Of a DNA stretch of 64,000 nt, positions 12,401 to 25,300 are shown piece after piece. The stretch's first letter is position 1; each line of letters begins with the position of its first letter. The DNA comes from Breviolum minutum Mf 1.05b.01. Taxonomy: Eukaryota > Sar > Dinophyceae > Suessiales > Symbiodiniaceae. The stretch covers positions 22,305 through 86,304 of the forward strand of contig DF239791.1 of the NCBI GenBank assembly GCA_000507305.1, read 5' to 3'. The translations under genes were made by a program, and so were the position numbers. The notes under the pieces are model-generated. The model was given only the letters and a program-made list of their open reading frames with translations. It was not told where the DNA came from and searched no databases.

Positions 12401-15400
12401 TTTACCGTCCTCACAAGTAACAGAGCCCCCCCTCAGAGCCCTGATGATCCATGATTGTCCTTGTCCCTTTGCCGGCGGAGATGGAACACCATGTTTCGGG
12501 TAAAGTACCCTGGATATGTAACGGAAGAGTCTCAAAATGTTGCTTCAGAAATCCCGCATGTCCACCTGGGATGCTTGTTTTAAGTATCTTAGTATCCCCC
12601 CTGAAAACTACACTCCGGTAATCTAACATAGCAATAGAGAATGGATCCTTTGGAGATGTATTTTCCATGTATCTTCCTATTAAACACAGAGATATTACAT
12701 GGCCATCTAGGTGCTGGCTTTACTCAAGTATTTTTGGAATCTTCACCCCTTCCCCTTCAGGAAGATGAACCCATGTTTGACTTGCGCATATTTTTCAAAT
12801 TGGGTTGGTGAAAAACCACCAACTAGGATATCTTAAATCATCTTGGAATGATGTTGAATGACCATTGAAAACCTTGCAAAAAATTGAATCCTCATGGAAG
12901 TTCAACCACCAACCAGCTATGTTAGCTTACCAGGAGGAGGCCCACCGTTGAACCCTGACCCCCCCGGACCAAGGTTAGATCCTAATTGGAGTGAAGATGC
13001 CATCGCCCAGCGAGTTACGTTTAACTGCAAGCAGTTGGTCACGGTTATTTTTTGCAAAAGATACGGGCCTTCATTAAGTGATTCAGTGGACTATAGAGTT
13101 GGTTCTAAGCATCCAAGTGGAAAAGTATTTTTTCCCCAGGAAAATGAACGTGGATTTTTTTTTTAAGTCATAGAGGTTTGTTCTTTTTTGAATATTTGGG
13201 TTCTTTCCGCGAATTTTCTAGGGTGTATCGAATTATTTAGGGATTATTTCATAAACCACTATAAGGATTCCCCCCAAAAATAGTCGAAACATTCAGGTTT
13301 AGGAATTACAGCCAGCAATGATTGCTAGGTGGTGGATTTAGATATGTTTATCACCTCTATTTGAGGGATTTTGACGAACATTTTTCAAATTGGGTTGGTT
13401 CAACCACCAACTAGCACAAGGCTGGGTAGGAAATTTTGAAGGTGATTAGATCTGGGGCCTCAGAAGTTTTAGTCTGACAGGTCCAGGCATCCTTTGATAG
13501 CAAGGAAAATGACTTGAAGCAACCCAATCTAAGCCGACCGATTTTTTTCACACTTGGCTTTGGATTCCGGAATCCTCATGTGCCCCTAATGTGATGGAAA
13601 TTTCAGCAAACTAGCCAGAGGTCATTTGAAACGATCTCCTAAGGCTGTTTCCCTTCCAGATACTATGGAAAAATCGATTTGGGGCGTTTTTCTTGCAGAA
13701 TGATGAATTGGTTGTCTCCACAAAAGATGACTTCCCACTTTCTTTGTCGCTACTTTCAATATAAAACCATGGCATTTTAGACCTTATTTAAATTGGAGAA
13801 GTTTGGGTCCGGGTTTTTTGAGGAAGAAGCTAGGAATGATCTGAGTTGGGGAAGCTTGAAAAACTGGGGTCATCTTGCAGAAGAACATGTACTTTGCACT
13901 CGTCTTTCTAGCATCTCATTCACAAGGATGTCTAGATGGTGGTTTCAAATATTTTTTGTTTTCATTCCTATTTGGGGAAATGATCCAAATTGACGAATAT
14001 TTTTCAAAGGGGTTGAAATCACCAACCAGATGTGAATTCTGGCTACTTTTGCAGACCAGCTCTCCATCTTCCCCCCAAGTTTCCGATTCCCATGAATTGT
14101 TTCTCAACTGTTTGGGGGGGAAAACCCCGCGTTCGATACGAAATACATCTTCATTTAAGGTCTATTTTCTATTGCCATATCAGCTTACCAGAGGCTATAT
14201 GGTCCTATAATATGATTGAATTTTTACAACCTTTGGAATGGTGAAAGTTGTAAGGCAAGAATTCAGAACCTCTTTTTTAAAAAAGAACTTTGCCCTCGAG
14301 CTTATCATCTCCAACTTGTTATTTCGATGTTTGTAGGTTTTTGTGGCGGGCGGTGGTTATCCATGGGCCGACGTTAAGGAGGAGAAGAAACGAAAGAAGC
14401 GCAAGGTCTCCGCATTTCAAGAAGCTATCAAGCTAGGAGAAGAAGCTGCTGAGGCAGCTGCTGAGAGGCAGGGACTTTTTTTCACACTAGAAAACTAGAA
14501 GCCAAAAATGTCTTGATAAGAATGTTGGTTTGTAATTTGGTAGGGGTTTGTTTCAAGTTTCGTTTTTCCAAACTGGGGTGTTGTTTTTTTCAAGTTCCCA
14601 GCTCTTTGTTTTTCGGTTGTTTTTTTCTAGCAAAAGTTGAGCGGCCAAAAGCCACAAATTTAGCCGTCAGAATGATGCAGAGTTTCTATACTTCCAGACG
14701 GTTTCGAAGTAGATTGCCATTCCGCTATAACCCCATTGCGAGAGGCAACTATTTATCTGAACGTGACATATGAAACATGTGTCGTTTTCTTCAGATGTGT
14801 GGCATCACCCGAAGATCTTCAATGGGGCAGTTGTGAACCCATTGCCGGAGCAACCCCCCCGCCAACAGTGGCAAATGAAGGGGTTTATAGGGGATTTCCA
14901 TGGATTTCCATCCTGGTGGTCACCAGCATCCCAGAAATACCCTCCTGAAACTAACAGTTCGCCTTTGACAAGTTGCCGAAACCCTTTTAAAGAAGTTCAT
15001 CGAACCCAACCTTTAGTTGTCAGGGGTTTTCGCTGTTAGTTTCCTTGAGGGTGCTATATATTGGTTTTTGTTCTCCATTCTTCACCTTTACTGGTTCGGT
15101 TTTTTTTAGCGGCCAACAGTGGTGGACCCTTTCGTTTGCCATTCTTTGTTGATGCTGTGAGTTCCTGACTTACCGGGAGGTGGAGGGTAGGACTCAGATC
15201 TAAGAAGATTGTGGTAGTAACGCAGTAATTATGCCATAGTTTACCCTCCCTGAAACTAACAGTTCGCCCCTGAAATTAGGCCATCCGAAAGGAAATGTCA
15301 TCTTCCAACCGTTGATTTTCAGTTTTTTCGCTGTTAGTTCTGGGGAGGGTAAGTGACAATAAATATAATTACAACCCATAAGTATAAACCATAGGTTCCA

Positions 15401-16228
15401 TCGTTAAGCCGGCTGTCCCTAACTGGGGACAAAGAAACACCCAACGTTGCACGGTTGATGCCCCAATGCCAGGTAGACTCTACACTCCTTGCTTTGTAGC
15501 TTCAGACCCGTGTCGACCAAAACAAGCCGTTGAAAATGATGCGGCCGATGGCAGGTGGTTGTGCCCTTTTTTGCGATTGAAAAGGGTCCGTTTCATGCAT
15601 GGCAATTGGTGAAATATTGAATTGAAGTTACGGGGTCCGACCAAGATGTTGTTTTAGACGATACTGGTGTTTTCTCTGGAAAGCAATCACGGTCAATCAC
15701 AGGCACACACATAATTGGTAAATTTTGTAACCTGTTGTTAGTACCCCCCGAAGTTTAACATAGCCGCTGAAAAATGGTGGTTGGAAGACTTTTTGGGAAG
15801 GCCTATTTTCAGTGGCTATGTTACACTTTGAAAGGGTAAGAGCAGGAAAACTGGTTGTTCAGGATTTATTTGTAGTCTGTATATGATATCCGCCAAGAAT
15901 AAGTGGGGGCAGGACACACAACATATCAATATGTATATATAATATCATAAGTGTTTCAAATATTTGCTGGGCACAAAAAACATATACTGATGTGTGTGGC
16001 TAAAAATATGCATGGCACTAAAATTTACCGGGTGAAGCTTTCAGGCTCTTTCAGGCCGCCTACTGGGAAAGGTGGCACCACCAACAGCAGCATATTTGGA
16101 AGAGCTGCTTAGTCAGAAAGGCATACGAAGATTCTGACTATGTTCTTATGGAACTATGTGTCAGCACAGTCATGTCAGGACACTGTGACACCATTCTTGA
16201 TTCTTTGTGCTATCAAGAGCCTGTGTAA
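7913..16228 (+). CDS. Multi-exon protein of unknown family
   Basis: No family was recognised. Exons with consistent phase: 7913-8032, 8864-8966, 10973-11184, 11862-about 11990, about 12939-13037, 14337-14472, 14631-14765, 14795-about 14880, 15110-15156, and 16045-16228 with stop TAA. Another possible piece is 13696-13762. The N-terminal part is helical ([20 protein letters not shown]). The middle carries basic/acidic blocks ([31 protein letters not shown]) that could be nuclear localisation or nucleic-acid-contact segments. The C-terminus is rich in aromatic and His residues ([11 protein letters not shown]). Donors are GC (8033), GA (11185, 14473) and GT (8967, 15157). The join at 15157/16045 restores a continuous frame, which supports the model. 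The start codon was not found, so the gene probably begins upstream of 7913. Some of these exons could belong to two adjacent genes. Confidence 0.6.
8114..8210. repeat. AT-rich (TA)n tract
   Basis: An irregular TATA/TATG dinucleotide tract in the intron 8033-8863. Similar tracts occur at about 30297-30390, 44745-44803, 52991-53035, 54055-54100, 58937-58998 and 63178-63200. No function is evident. Confidence 0.7.
8735..8823 (+). repeat. (AACC)n microsatellite
   Basis: About 22 tandem AACC units end 40 bp before the acceptor of exon 8864-8966. The NQPT-type and GWLV-type reading frames it produces are artefacts of the repeat. Confidence 0.95.
9119..9689. repeat. Unique head plus degenerate (ACTG)n array, copy 1
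   Basis: A unique segment of about 95 bp starting CCAGTAGTACCGCACAAGG is followed by roughly 480 bp of degenerate tetranucleotide repeats (GACT/AACT/GATT variants) that run into an assembly gap. The same head and array start recur at 63678. It lies in the intron 8967-10972. Confidence 0.9.
9690..9893. other. Assembly gap (N run)
   Basis: 204 undetermined bases separate the ACTG array from a different satellite, so the true length is unknown. Confidence 0.99.
9894..10270. repeat. Satellite of about 95 bp, four copies
   Basis: Four tandem diverged copies share CGACATCAGAACTTC, then TGTACATTTTCACTTC, then CGCCACAGCGGCGTGC. The left edge is lost in the gap. No ORF is conserved between units. 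Confidence 0.85.
12707..12826. mobile_element. MITE family A copy
   Basis: It runs from CTAGGTGCTGG to CCACCAACTAG with the conserved TTTGACTTGCGCATATTTTT core. It lies in an intron of the 7913-16228 gene. A half family B element (about 12590-12640) precedes it. Confidence 0.65.
13325..13414. mobile_element. MITE family A copy
   Basis: CTAGGTGGTGG on the left and TTCAACCACCAACTAG on the right, with TTGACGAACATTTTTC inside. At 90 bp it is among the shortest intact copies. Confidence 0.8.
13932..14029. mobile_element. MITE family A copy
   Basis: CTAGATGGTGGTTTCAAAT and GTTGAAATCACCAACCAG are inverted repeats. The core GGGGAAATGATCCAAATTGA is present. Confidence 0.8.
14940..15055. mobile_element. 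MITE family B copy
   Basis: CCCTCCTGAAACTAACAG at the left and CTGTTAGTTTCCTTGAGGG at the right, with TA at the left border. It lies between exons 14795 and 15110 of the unrecognised gene. Confidence 0.8.
15244..15349. mobile_element. MITE family B copy
   Basis: CCCTCCCTGAAACTAACAG on the left and CTGTTAGTTCTGGGGAGGG on the right, flanked by TA on both sides. Confidence 0.85.
15744..15836. mobile_element. MITE family B copy (variant)
   Basis: CCCCCCGAAGTTTAACATAG pairs with CTATGTTACACTTTGAAAGG, and TA lies on both sides. It shares internal TGGTTGGAAGAC with the copy at 40709. Confidence 0.7.
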
Positions 16229-16334
16229 CTGTAAGATATCAATTAACCTATGTGCATAGCCAATCAATTCCATCTGTGCATCAGCACCACTCAAAAACAT
16301 ATCTCTTCACCAAAGTGGCGTTGCACCTTCCGCC

Positions 16335-19300
16335 ATGGAGTCTCCCCCTGCACCGCCGGAGCTGGAGCACCCGCTGCCTCCACCACCTCGCATGGACGGT
16401 GAATCAGCGGCACGGCTCTTGCAGCGTTGGTATCGCGGCGTGGCCCGGCGACGGCGCTTTATGGTGATCATCAACCGTGCTCGAAGGAGAAGGAAATACC
16501 TGGAGGAACGACGGCGAATAGCGCAACGAGTTTATACCACTGAGGCATGGTCGGGTTTTTTCTCCTGGATATTTAGAGAGGATGTAAAGATGGAGTCCAA
16601 TCGATAGGGAGCTGAAGGGATATTTATGGTTGAGGAGTTGCTGCATGGTGGTGATTGTCATATGAACAACTGTTGGTTGTACCCTGACGACTGTTCAAAA
16701 ATCTCAGCGGCGATCAACATTTCTTCCGCACAATTGTTGCACTTCTTTCCGTGTTACATTCTCCTGAGTTTGACGTATGCGTTCTTATTGCATTTTTGTG
16801 TTCCTGGTGCTTGACTTTTCTTATGTACGTTAATATGGATACTATAGTGACAATAGTGACATCTACAGTTTTGAATGTCTCGCAGAAGGTTTACCTTTGG
16901 TTCTATCATTCATGGTCAGATATCTTAATCGACCAAATACTTACTGTAAATCTTGATAAGTTTTTGTGTTTAGACCGGGCACTATAAAAAAAACAAGGTA
17001 TAGGGGCAGGGCTTGCTAAAGTCCCTACGGTGGATTGTCTAACATCACTCCCCAAGGGTCAAAGGCACAGAGTGAATTTTGAATCAGCCAATGGCCACGC
17101 ATGTTGACATTTCAGGTTTGCATTGTTTCCACTCTTTCGTTCCACATGATTTTCTCACCGGTTCAAGTTGCCTGCTTTGTATCAACCCCCAAAACATAGA
17201 AAACCTTGGTCGCACTCGAGGCGGTGATCGAGGAGATGAAGGCCCGCTTGGCCATGCCTTATGGTCATCGCTTGGTGTCACGCTATGCGGAGGCCAGGGA
17301 ATCCGAGGCCGCGACGAAGGTGCAGACATTGTGGCGCTCCTTGCGGGCCAAACAGAAGTTGGTGAAGCTTATGGCGGAACAGAAACAACAAGAGGCCACG
17401 GGGATATCATGACTGGTCAACCAACCCCCCCCTAGCTTACCACCTCCAGAAATCATGGCTTAATAAGGCTTTTGTAAGGGAAACCAAAGGTTAATAAGCC
17501 CGCAACAATGCCTTATTTCTGTTTTCAGAGCTCACCATTTGACCATTCTTTGATTTGAGGTGTCGCTTCTCGACCTCTTGGTCCAAGGGATGACTAAGAT
17601 GTCATCCCCCGCTAGTATCTGATGCATCAGGTGAAAAGAACGGGTGCTTAGTAGCTGTTTTGTCCGCACCATTGAAATCATCAGTGGTAGCGGAGCACTG
17701 GCTCCATGTCGTCTGGGTCCTTTGGCGCGGATGAGGCTGCAAGCGCTACACTTCACGTAGATGAGTTTGTTAGATCAGCGGGGGATGAGCCATTTTTAGA
17801 TGTTCCAGAGAGGCAAGGCAACGATCGAGCAGCTCCAGTTTGGACAGATGAGGAGTGGCAAGCTTGGAATCGTGGAACCTGGTCATGGGGTTGGTATGGC
17901 CGATACGGCTCATACTATGGTTATGATCGGGATCAAGGTGGCCATGACGCTGCTGTTGCAAGTGCGAGTGAGTCTCAACAGGGAGAGACTGTTCCTTTGC
18001 CAGCAGATAGAGGCAGATCAGGCGAATGGCAAGATCATGGTCCCTCCTCAGGTGGCGGTGCCAGATGGCTGACTGGGGTGGCGGCGGTCGTCATCATGAT
18101 GGTTGGTGGGGACCGAGTCAAAAGGCAGACTACTCGGATCCTCCGACTTTTCCTGGATGGACTCACTATCGCCTGTGGAGACGATCAGTGCTGCGATGGG
18201 ACTCTCACACAGACGTTCTTCTACATCGCAGAGCTGAACGCATCCTGAAAGGTATGGAGTGGGACCTGCAACTTAAACTGGACCACATAGATGAGAGCGC
18301 TCTTACCTCCAAAGGCTATATCAATGCCATCCTGGAAGTTATGGACGTCATCTCTGGAGAAAAAGAGGATTCGGAAAAACGACGTGCAATCAAAGCTGCA
18401 CTGTATGAAGGTGGAAAGAGACAAGATGAAACTCTGGCTCAGTATTCGTTGAGGCGACAGGCTCAGTTCACTACAGCTTCTCGATTCATTGAGCTGCCAG
18501 ATGATGTCAAGGCCTTTATGCTTGAGGAGCAAGCTGGGCTCACCAAGCAGGGCGTGCAGAATCTTCGCACCATCACCGGTGGGAGAACTTCATATGAGGC
18601 AGTCCGAAAGGCTTTGCAAGTTCTTGATGTGGAGGGTGAATCCATCACTCGTCCTGGCAAGACATCCTACTTCCATGACGAGGGCGTTGTTGCGGAAGAG
18701 CAGGACTCCGAGAACTTTGACATCGATGTTGAGAATGTCTTCATGGCCATTGAAGAGCTGCAGATTGATGAGGACGAGGCCACGTCTTTTCTTGAGAGCT
18801 GGAACGCTCATCCTCCCAGGAGAACATGGGCTCAGAACAAAATCCTGAAAGCAGCTCGAAGAAAAGATAGAAGACATTTTGATGATGCTTCGTCGAGACC
18901 TGCAAGGCCCAACAATCATAGAAACCTCAGTCGGGAAGAGTTGAAGAAGATCACCAAGTGCAAGAACTGTGGTTTGGTAGGTCACTGGAGAGAAGACTGC
19001 ACAGCTCCTAGTCGAAAGAACGGAGAGAAATCCAAGGATTTTTCAGCCTTCACGTTCCTGGGATCTTCATCTACCTCTTCGAGTGGCATCTCCTTCATAG
19101 CGCTGTTGGGTGTTGGCTCCGAGAAGGATGGAACTGATCCTTCCTTCATGACACTGCTCGCACTTCCACCTGGTCATGCAATCATTGACCCTGGCGCCAG
19201 TCAGGATTTGATTGGTCTGAAGGCTTATGAGGCCCTGGAACGTCGTCTTCAAGAAGTGGGTTTGAAACCAATCAAGCTTTCGGAACGACCTCAAGCAGCT

Positions 19301-22300
19301 TCAGGTGTGGGTGGTGAAGCGAAACCTCTTTTCTCGTCCCTTGTGCCAATAGTTTTGGGAAAACAACCTGGGGTGATCAAGCTCACCGTGTTGGATCAAG
19401 ATATTCCCCAACTTTTGAGTATAGGTCTGTTGGAGTTCACCGGATCCATAGTGGATATCAACTCCAATACCATCACTTTTTGCAAGTTTGGTTCGCAGTC
19501 ACCAATGAATCAGCTGCACACTGGACACAGATCCATTGACATTTCCTCCTGGGAAGGAGGGCAATTTCCAGTGCCGGAGGCTTTAGCTGTTCAATTCGGC
19601 TTAGCTCCTGGTGCTTTCAACTCCAGTCTGTCCGAAGCCTGCGAGGATTATATGGCAGCTGTTGAGTTGAGTCGTCGGTCGAATTCAATTTTTTTATCTT
19701 TGCAGAAGTTTTTTGACATTCCCATCAGAATTGATAACACGAGTTGTTGTTCAAAGACTGATGATTTTGGAAATAGGTGCTGTTTTGTTGGACGTGATTG
19801 CACTGCAAGTTGTGATGTCAATGAATTTGAGACAGCTTGGCTTGCGATTGAGGGTGCATTGATTAGAGTTGCTGCCTGTGATTCACTCATGTCACATGAT
19901 TGGTCGTCTCAGTTTTCTAGGATCCCTTCAATTCTTGGTTTCTTTTTGATGTCAAAACAAAAGGGATTTGAGAATTCACGACTGCCCGATCCTGTTTTGC
20001 AGTTTGCCTTAACAGCTGGTTCAGTCAGTCTTTGCGAATCCACTGATCGTACCAGCAGTCCTTTTGCCGATGGAAGTCATCATGCTTCCAGATGCCAAGA
20101 AGAGAATCCGGAGCGAGAACCACAGAGAGTACTACCAGTCAAAGTGGTTCGATTTGGTGAGGCGGCTCCTGTTTCACAAGAGGGGTCCCTTCAGTCTTCA
20201 ACTAGTTGCACCTCCACCGGCGGAGAAGATTGCCATGGCCAAGGATGCTCCATGCTCTCATCCAAAGGAGTTCATTGCGGTGGGAGCCAATCAATACGGC
20301 CGATGGTCCAGGTGCACCAAGTGTCAGAAGAAACTCTCGTTTCAACGCTACGGACCGGAAGATCCACCACCACAGGGGAAGAAGAAGAAGAATGTGACTC
20401 AAGTAACCTATGTGGAGGTTCCAAAGGCTCTTCCAGATGTCCGACCCAAGAGAGGATCTTCGACAGCAGCATCATCGTCGGGAATGACTCGCGAGGAAGT
20501 TCAGGCGATTCTGGATCAACAGTCTCGCACAATGATGAAGGGAGTGGCCGCATCTATGACTCAGGCTCTTCAACCATTGGTGCAGTCCATGTCCCACATC
20601 ATGCAGAATCAAGCCACGATGCAGGCTCAGCAACAACAGGTGTTTCCTCCAAAGGCTCCTTTGAACCCCCCGGGTCTCATGAGTCAGGGATACATGAGTG
20701 GCGTGATCGAAGTGGAAGAGGACGAGGACATGACCTCCTGGGGCCTGCCGCCTCGCTCTTGAGTAAATCCTCGACGATGAGTTTAGCTTCCTTGGGGAAG
20801 CTTGGGACGGAGTTTTGTACAGATTTAGATTTGTCCCACTGGTTTATTTCACCATTGCATGCATTCTTTTCTGCTAGACTTAGCAAATCTAACTCCCATG
20901 TGTTCACTTGGACCTCTTTGGATACTGGTTCGTGTTTTGCTGTTTGGTTTGACAAGCGTTTGAGTGATGACTTGGTTTTTTCGGATATGCAAGATGATTG
21001 GGAGTTTCACGTCACAAAAGGCACCAAGAAGAAACTGAATACAGCCTTGACTTTTCTTGCGAACAGCAAGGGCGGTCTCACGAGTTTTCACAGCGATTGC
21101 GTCGAGATAAGAGGCATGAAAGGCCCAGCGGAGGAGACGTCAGGACTCCAAGAAAGCACAAGAGGCATGAGAGGCCCAACGAGGCAGAGGCCCAACGGTG
21201 GAGACGTCAGGACTCCAAGAAAACACAAGAGGCAGAGAGGCCCAACTACTTTCTAGAGAACTAACCGTACACCTACTTCTAACGCGACCAGCCCTCCCCA
21301 TGGGCTTCCCGTAGACGGTTTGAACTTTTTAGGTAGTGCCATGGTCTCACAGGTTGACGTGTCCAATCAACCTTACTGCATTTGTGAGTTGTTCTCACCA
21401 CCAAGGGTCACTTTGAGAGCTTCCAAGTTGGGTTTGAGAACCACAAATCCTCCAGCTTTTGACTTGGAGGTGGGTTGGGATTTCTTTAGACCGGATCACC
21501 GGGCTATGTTTTGGGAAACAATTCAAGAACAGAAACCAGATATGATTTTGATGAGTCCAGACTGTGGTCCTTTTAGCATTTTGATGAATGTCAATTGGGA
21601 CAAGATGGATGAGCGGGAAAAGAAAACTTTGCAGACTCGAGCTTTGGCTATGTTACATTTTTGCATTCAAGTTGCCGAATATCAACTGGCACACAATCGT
21701 CAATTTCTCATAGAACAACCTGGCTCGGCATCCAGTTGGGCTACACATGCCATGCATTGGTTGTTGCAACAGCCGGGAGTAGTTCGTTTTCTTTTCGATC
21801 AGTGTATGACTGGTTTATCAGTTGCTCCAGGCACTCTCTCTAGGAAGACAACTGCGATTCTCACGAATCACTTTGAAGTGGCCATCAGATTGTCCAAGTT
21901 TCAATGTGATCAATCTCATGATCACTTGCAACTGGAAAATGGTCGTCCTCACTTGGCTCGCATCTATCCTCCTCAGATGGTGGAGATTTTGTGTCAGTCT
22001 ATGAAACGGAGTCCCAGACCAAGTTTTCATGAGGCTGAAGAAGAGGAGCAAGATGAGCGAGACTTAGAAGAGATGCTGGACGAGGAGATAACAGCTGACA
22101 ATCAATCAAACAGAAATACCTCATCCCTCGATTCAAGTCAAGACAGGCTGACATCGGAACAGAAGAAGAAGGTAAATCTTTTGCATACCAACTTGGGCCA
22201 TCTTCCAAGAGAACGCATGCTTTCATTGCTCAGAGCTGCTGGCGCCCTACCAGCTGTTCTACATTATGTGAAAACAGAATTCTCATGTGAACAGTGTTTT

Positions 22301-25300
22301 CGGCAGAAGAGACCAATTGAAAGACGAAAAGCAGCACTACCACGAACTTTTTTTCCTTCAACAGACTGATCGGGGTGGATTTCTTCTATCTGAATTTTGG
22401 AGGGAAAACTCATGCCTTTCTCAACATTGTTTGCCAAGGCACGAACTTTCAACAAGTTGGTTGGCTCAAGGACTATGACGCTGGGCCGCCTTCGTCACAA
22501 GAAACGTGGAAGCTGTTTCAGGAACTCTGGCTCAGACCGTTCGGAGCACCAGAGGCTCTCATCAGTGACGGCGGCTCAGAATTCAGAGGCTCCTTTGAAA
22601 GATCTTGTGAACAAATCGGTTCCATGCAGATCATCACGGATTCATCGTCACCGTGGCAAAATGGACGTGTTGAACGTCATGGTGGATGGCTTAAAGAACG
22701 TGCAGAATCAGAACTACAATCAGGCAACTCGATTCTGACATCATCAGAAGATCTAGATCTCCTGTTGTCCCACCTGGTCAACTGCAAGAACAGATGGTTC
22801 TCCAGAGGAGGTTTTTCACCGTGTCAACTGGTGTTTGGTCAAAACCCCCGGATTCCATTAGAGCTGTTGAGCGATGACGAGATGAATCTTCCAGGTCTGG
22901 CTGACATAAAGACAGATCCATATGATCAAGATACAGCAGCGGCAGCTTTCTCCAAGGCTCACTCCATTCGTCAACGTGCTCGTGAATTGTGTGTCCAATT
23001 CAATGCCAGTCAGAAAGTCAAGTTGAGTACTTCAGGAGTGAGACACAAGCACAGAACATGGGCCGTGGGTCAATGGGTCTACGTGTATAGACGTTTTAGT
23101 GGCACAGGCCAAGGCCATCTCACTCGCTCAAGATGGATTGGACCAGGGGTGGTTGTGCTTCAAGCAGGTCACACTGTTTGGGTTTCCATGCGAGCCCGAC
23201 TTCTCAAATGCAACTCAGATCAGCTTAGGCCAGCTTCCTCTCATGAAACGTTGGGTGCTGAGCTCGCTCGTGCAGGTGAGCTTGCCGAAGTCATTCAACA
23301 AACTCGAGCTGGTAAGACTGGTGCTGTCGATGTGGCTCGCGAGGGCTCTCCACCTAGTGATGCTTGGGATGATCAAGGACCTTCAGCTTCTGAAGCTCCG
23401 ATTGTTGTTTCTCCAGACGCTGAACTTCCTTCCATCCCTGAACCGACCAATCCACCTTCTGGCAGAACTGGAAGTGGTCATCTTCTCAGGACCTTAAGCA
23501 CTCCGATGGAAGAACTTCCTCCAATCCCTGAAGACGCTCAATCATCTACAAGAACTTTGGAAGAACCTCAACAAGAACCTTCACGTCAGGTTTCGATTTC
23601 GGAACCTCTTCTTGATGACACTGTGATTGAGGCGGAGATAAAGAGGCAGAGAACGGACAGTCTTGCTTCAAGGACTCCCTCTCTTGATGCTCAGTCCGAC
23701 ACCTCTCAAGGCAGAGTTCGCTCTCAAGTCTCTCAAATGGAAATGGATAGACTACAGCGAGAAGCTGTTCGAGAACTCAGACGATTGGACAGATTGGAAA
23801 GACAACAAGCTGCTTTAGATCGAAGAGGTGTAGCCTCTTCAAGCCGGGATACTCATTTCTCCGAGTCTCCTTCCATCTCTTTGTTTTCCTCTTCTCCAGG
23901 TCTCTTTCGCATTGACAAGCAGAATGATTCCTTCGTGGCAAAACCTGAGAAATCCAAGAACGGTGAGTTCAACTTGAAGACAGCTTCACCTGAGGAACTA
24001 GAAGGTTTTCGCCTGTCTGACGCGGAAGAATGGAGATCTATCTTAGAAGACTTCAAAGCGGTGACCGTTCTCTCACCTCAGGACTCTCAGAATGTTCGTC
24101 GAGACCAGCCTCAACGCATAGTGACGTCCAGGATGGTTCGCAGGAAAAAGCCAACTCCAGGAGTTGGGGGTTGGAAGTTCAAATCCAGGTGGTGCATACA
24201 TGGTCATGTTGACCCAGACAATGGTTCTTTTGAAACGTACAGTCCAATGCCGTCCACCGAAGCTATAGCTTTGTTCTTCCAATTGAGCTTAAACTGTGAC
24301 CTGAAGGTGGCTTTCGCTGATGTGAAATGCGCATTCTGCCAATCAGACAAATTGAACCGGCCGGCAGGTGACATCTTTGTAGAGCCATGCTCTGGTTTAA
24401 ATCTACCACATGGCTCTCTTATCAAGCTGATAGCCCCCGTGTATGGCTTAGAAGATGCTCCTTTGAGGTGGCATTTGACTGTGGTCTCCTTTTTTGAATC
24501 ACTTGGTTTCAAAAGATCCTTGTTGGAACCATGCTGGATGGTGAAGAGAGAAAATGACAAGGTCCTAGCTCAGATTTTGATTGAGGTCGACGACATCAAC
24601 GTGGCAGCTGATCAGTCCTATCTTCCTGTTCTGAGAAAAGCTATGGACAACAAGTTCACCTTTGGCAAGTGGAACTATGATTCTTCAGACTTTGCAGGTC
24701 GGTCGGTGTCCTTTCTTCCAGACAAGGTACTTATGCACCAGCAGAAATACATCTTGGAGAAGGTTTTTCCGGTTCGTTTGTCAAAGGGCCGAAAAACAGA
24801 CAAGCAGTCTTCACTTGAGACTTCAGAATTTGAGGAGTTCCGTTCTATGCTTTATCGAGTCAATTGGCTGGCTCATCAGACTCGTCCTGAATGTGCTGGT
24901 GTGGTTAGCATTCTTTCATCAAGACTGCATCACGCTACAGTTCACGACGTCAATTGCTTGAACAAATCGATCTCTCATTTGCGCTCTACGGCATCACCTT
25001 TGATTCTTCACCTCTCAAATGGTTTTGATAGCTGCTTCAGATGCGGGTGGTATCGACAGCATACCTCCCATCACCGAGCCTCCAGGACAACCAGTGTCAG
25101 ACAATGTTCAAGGAGCATGGATCATTATGGCCAGTGACAGGCTACCCTCAGCCTCAGGAAAGATTCGCGTTTCAGTTCTCTCTTGGAGATCATCAAAACT
25201 GAAGCGTCGTGTCTCCTCTACTTTGGCAAGTGAGACGCTTGCTTTTGGTCAAGCACTAGGTGAACTAGAATGGATCCAGCTCATGATTCGCGATGTTCTC

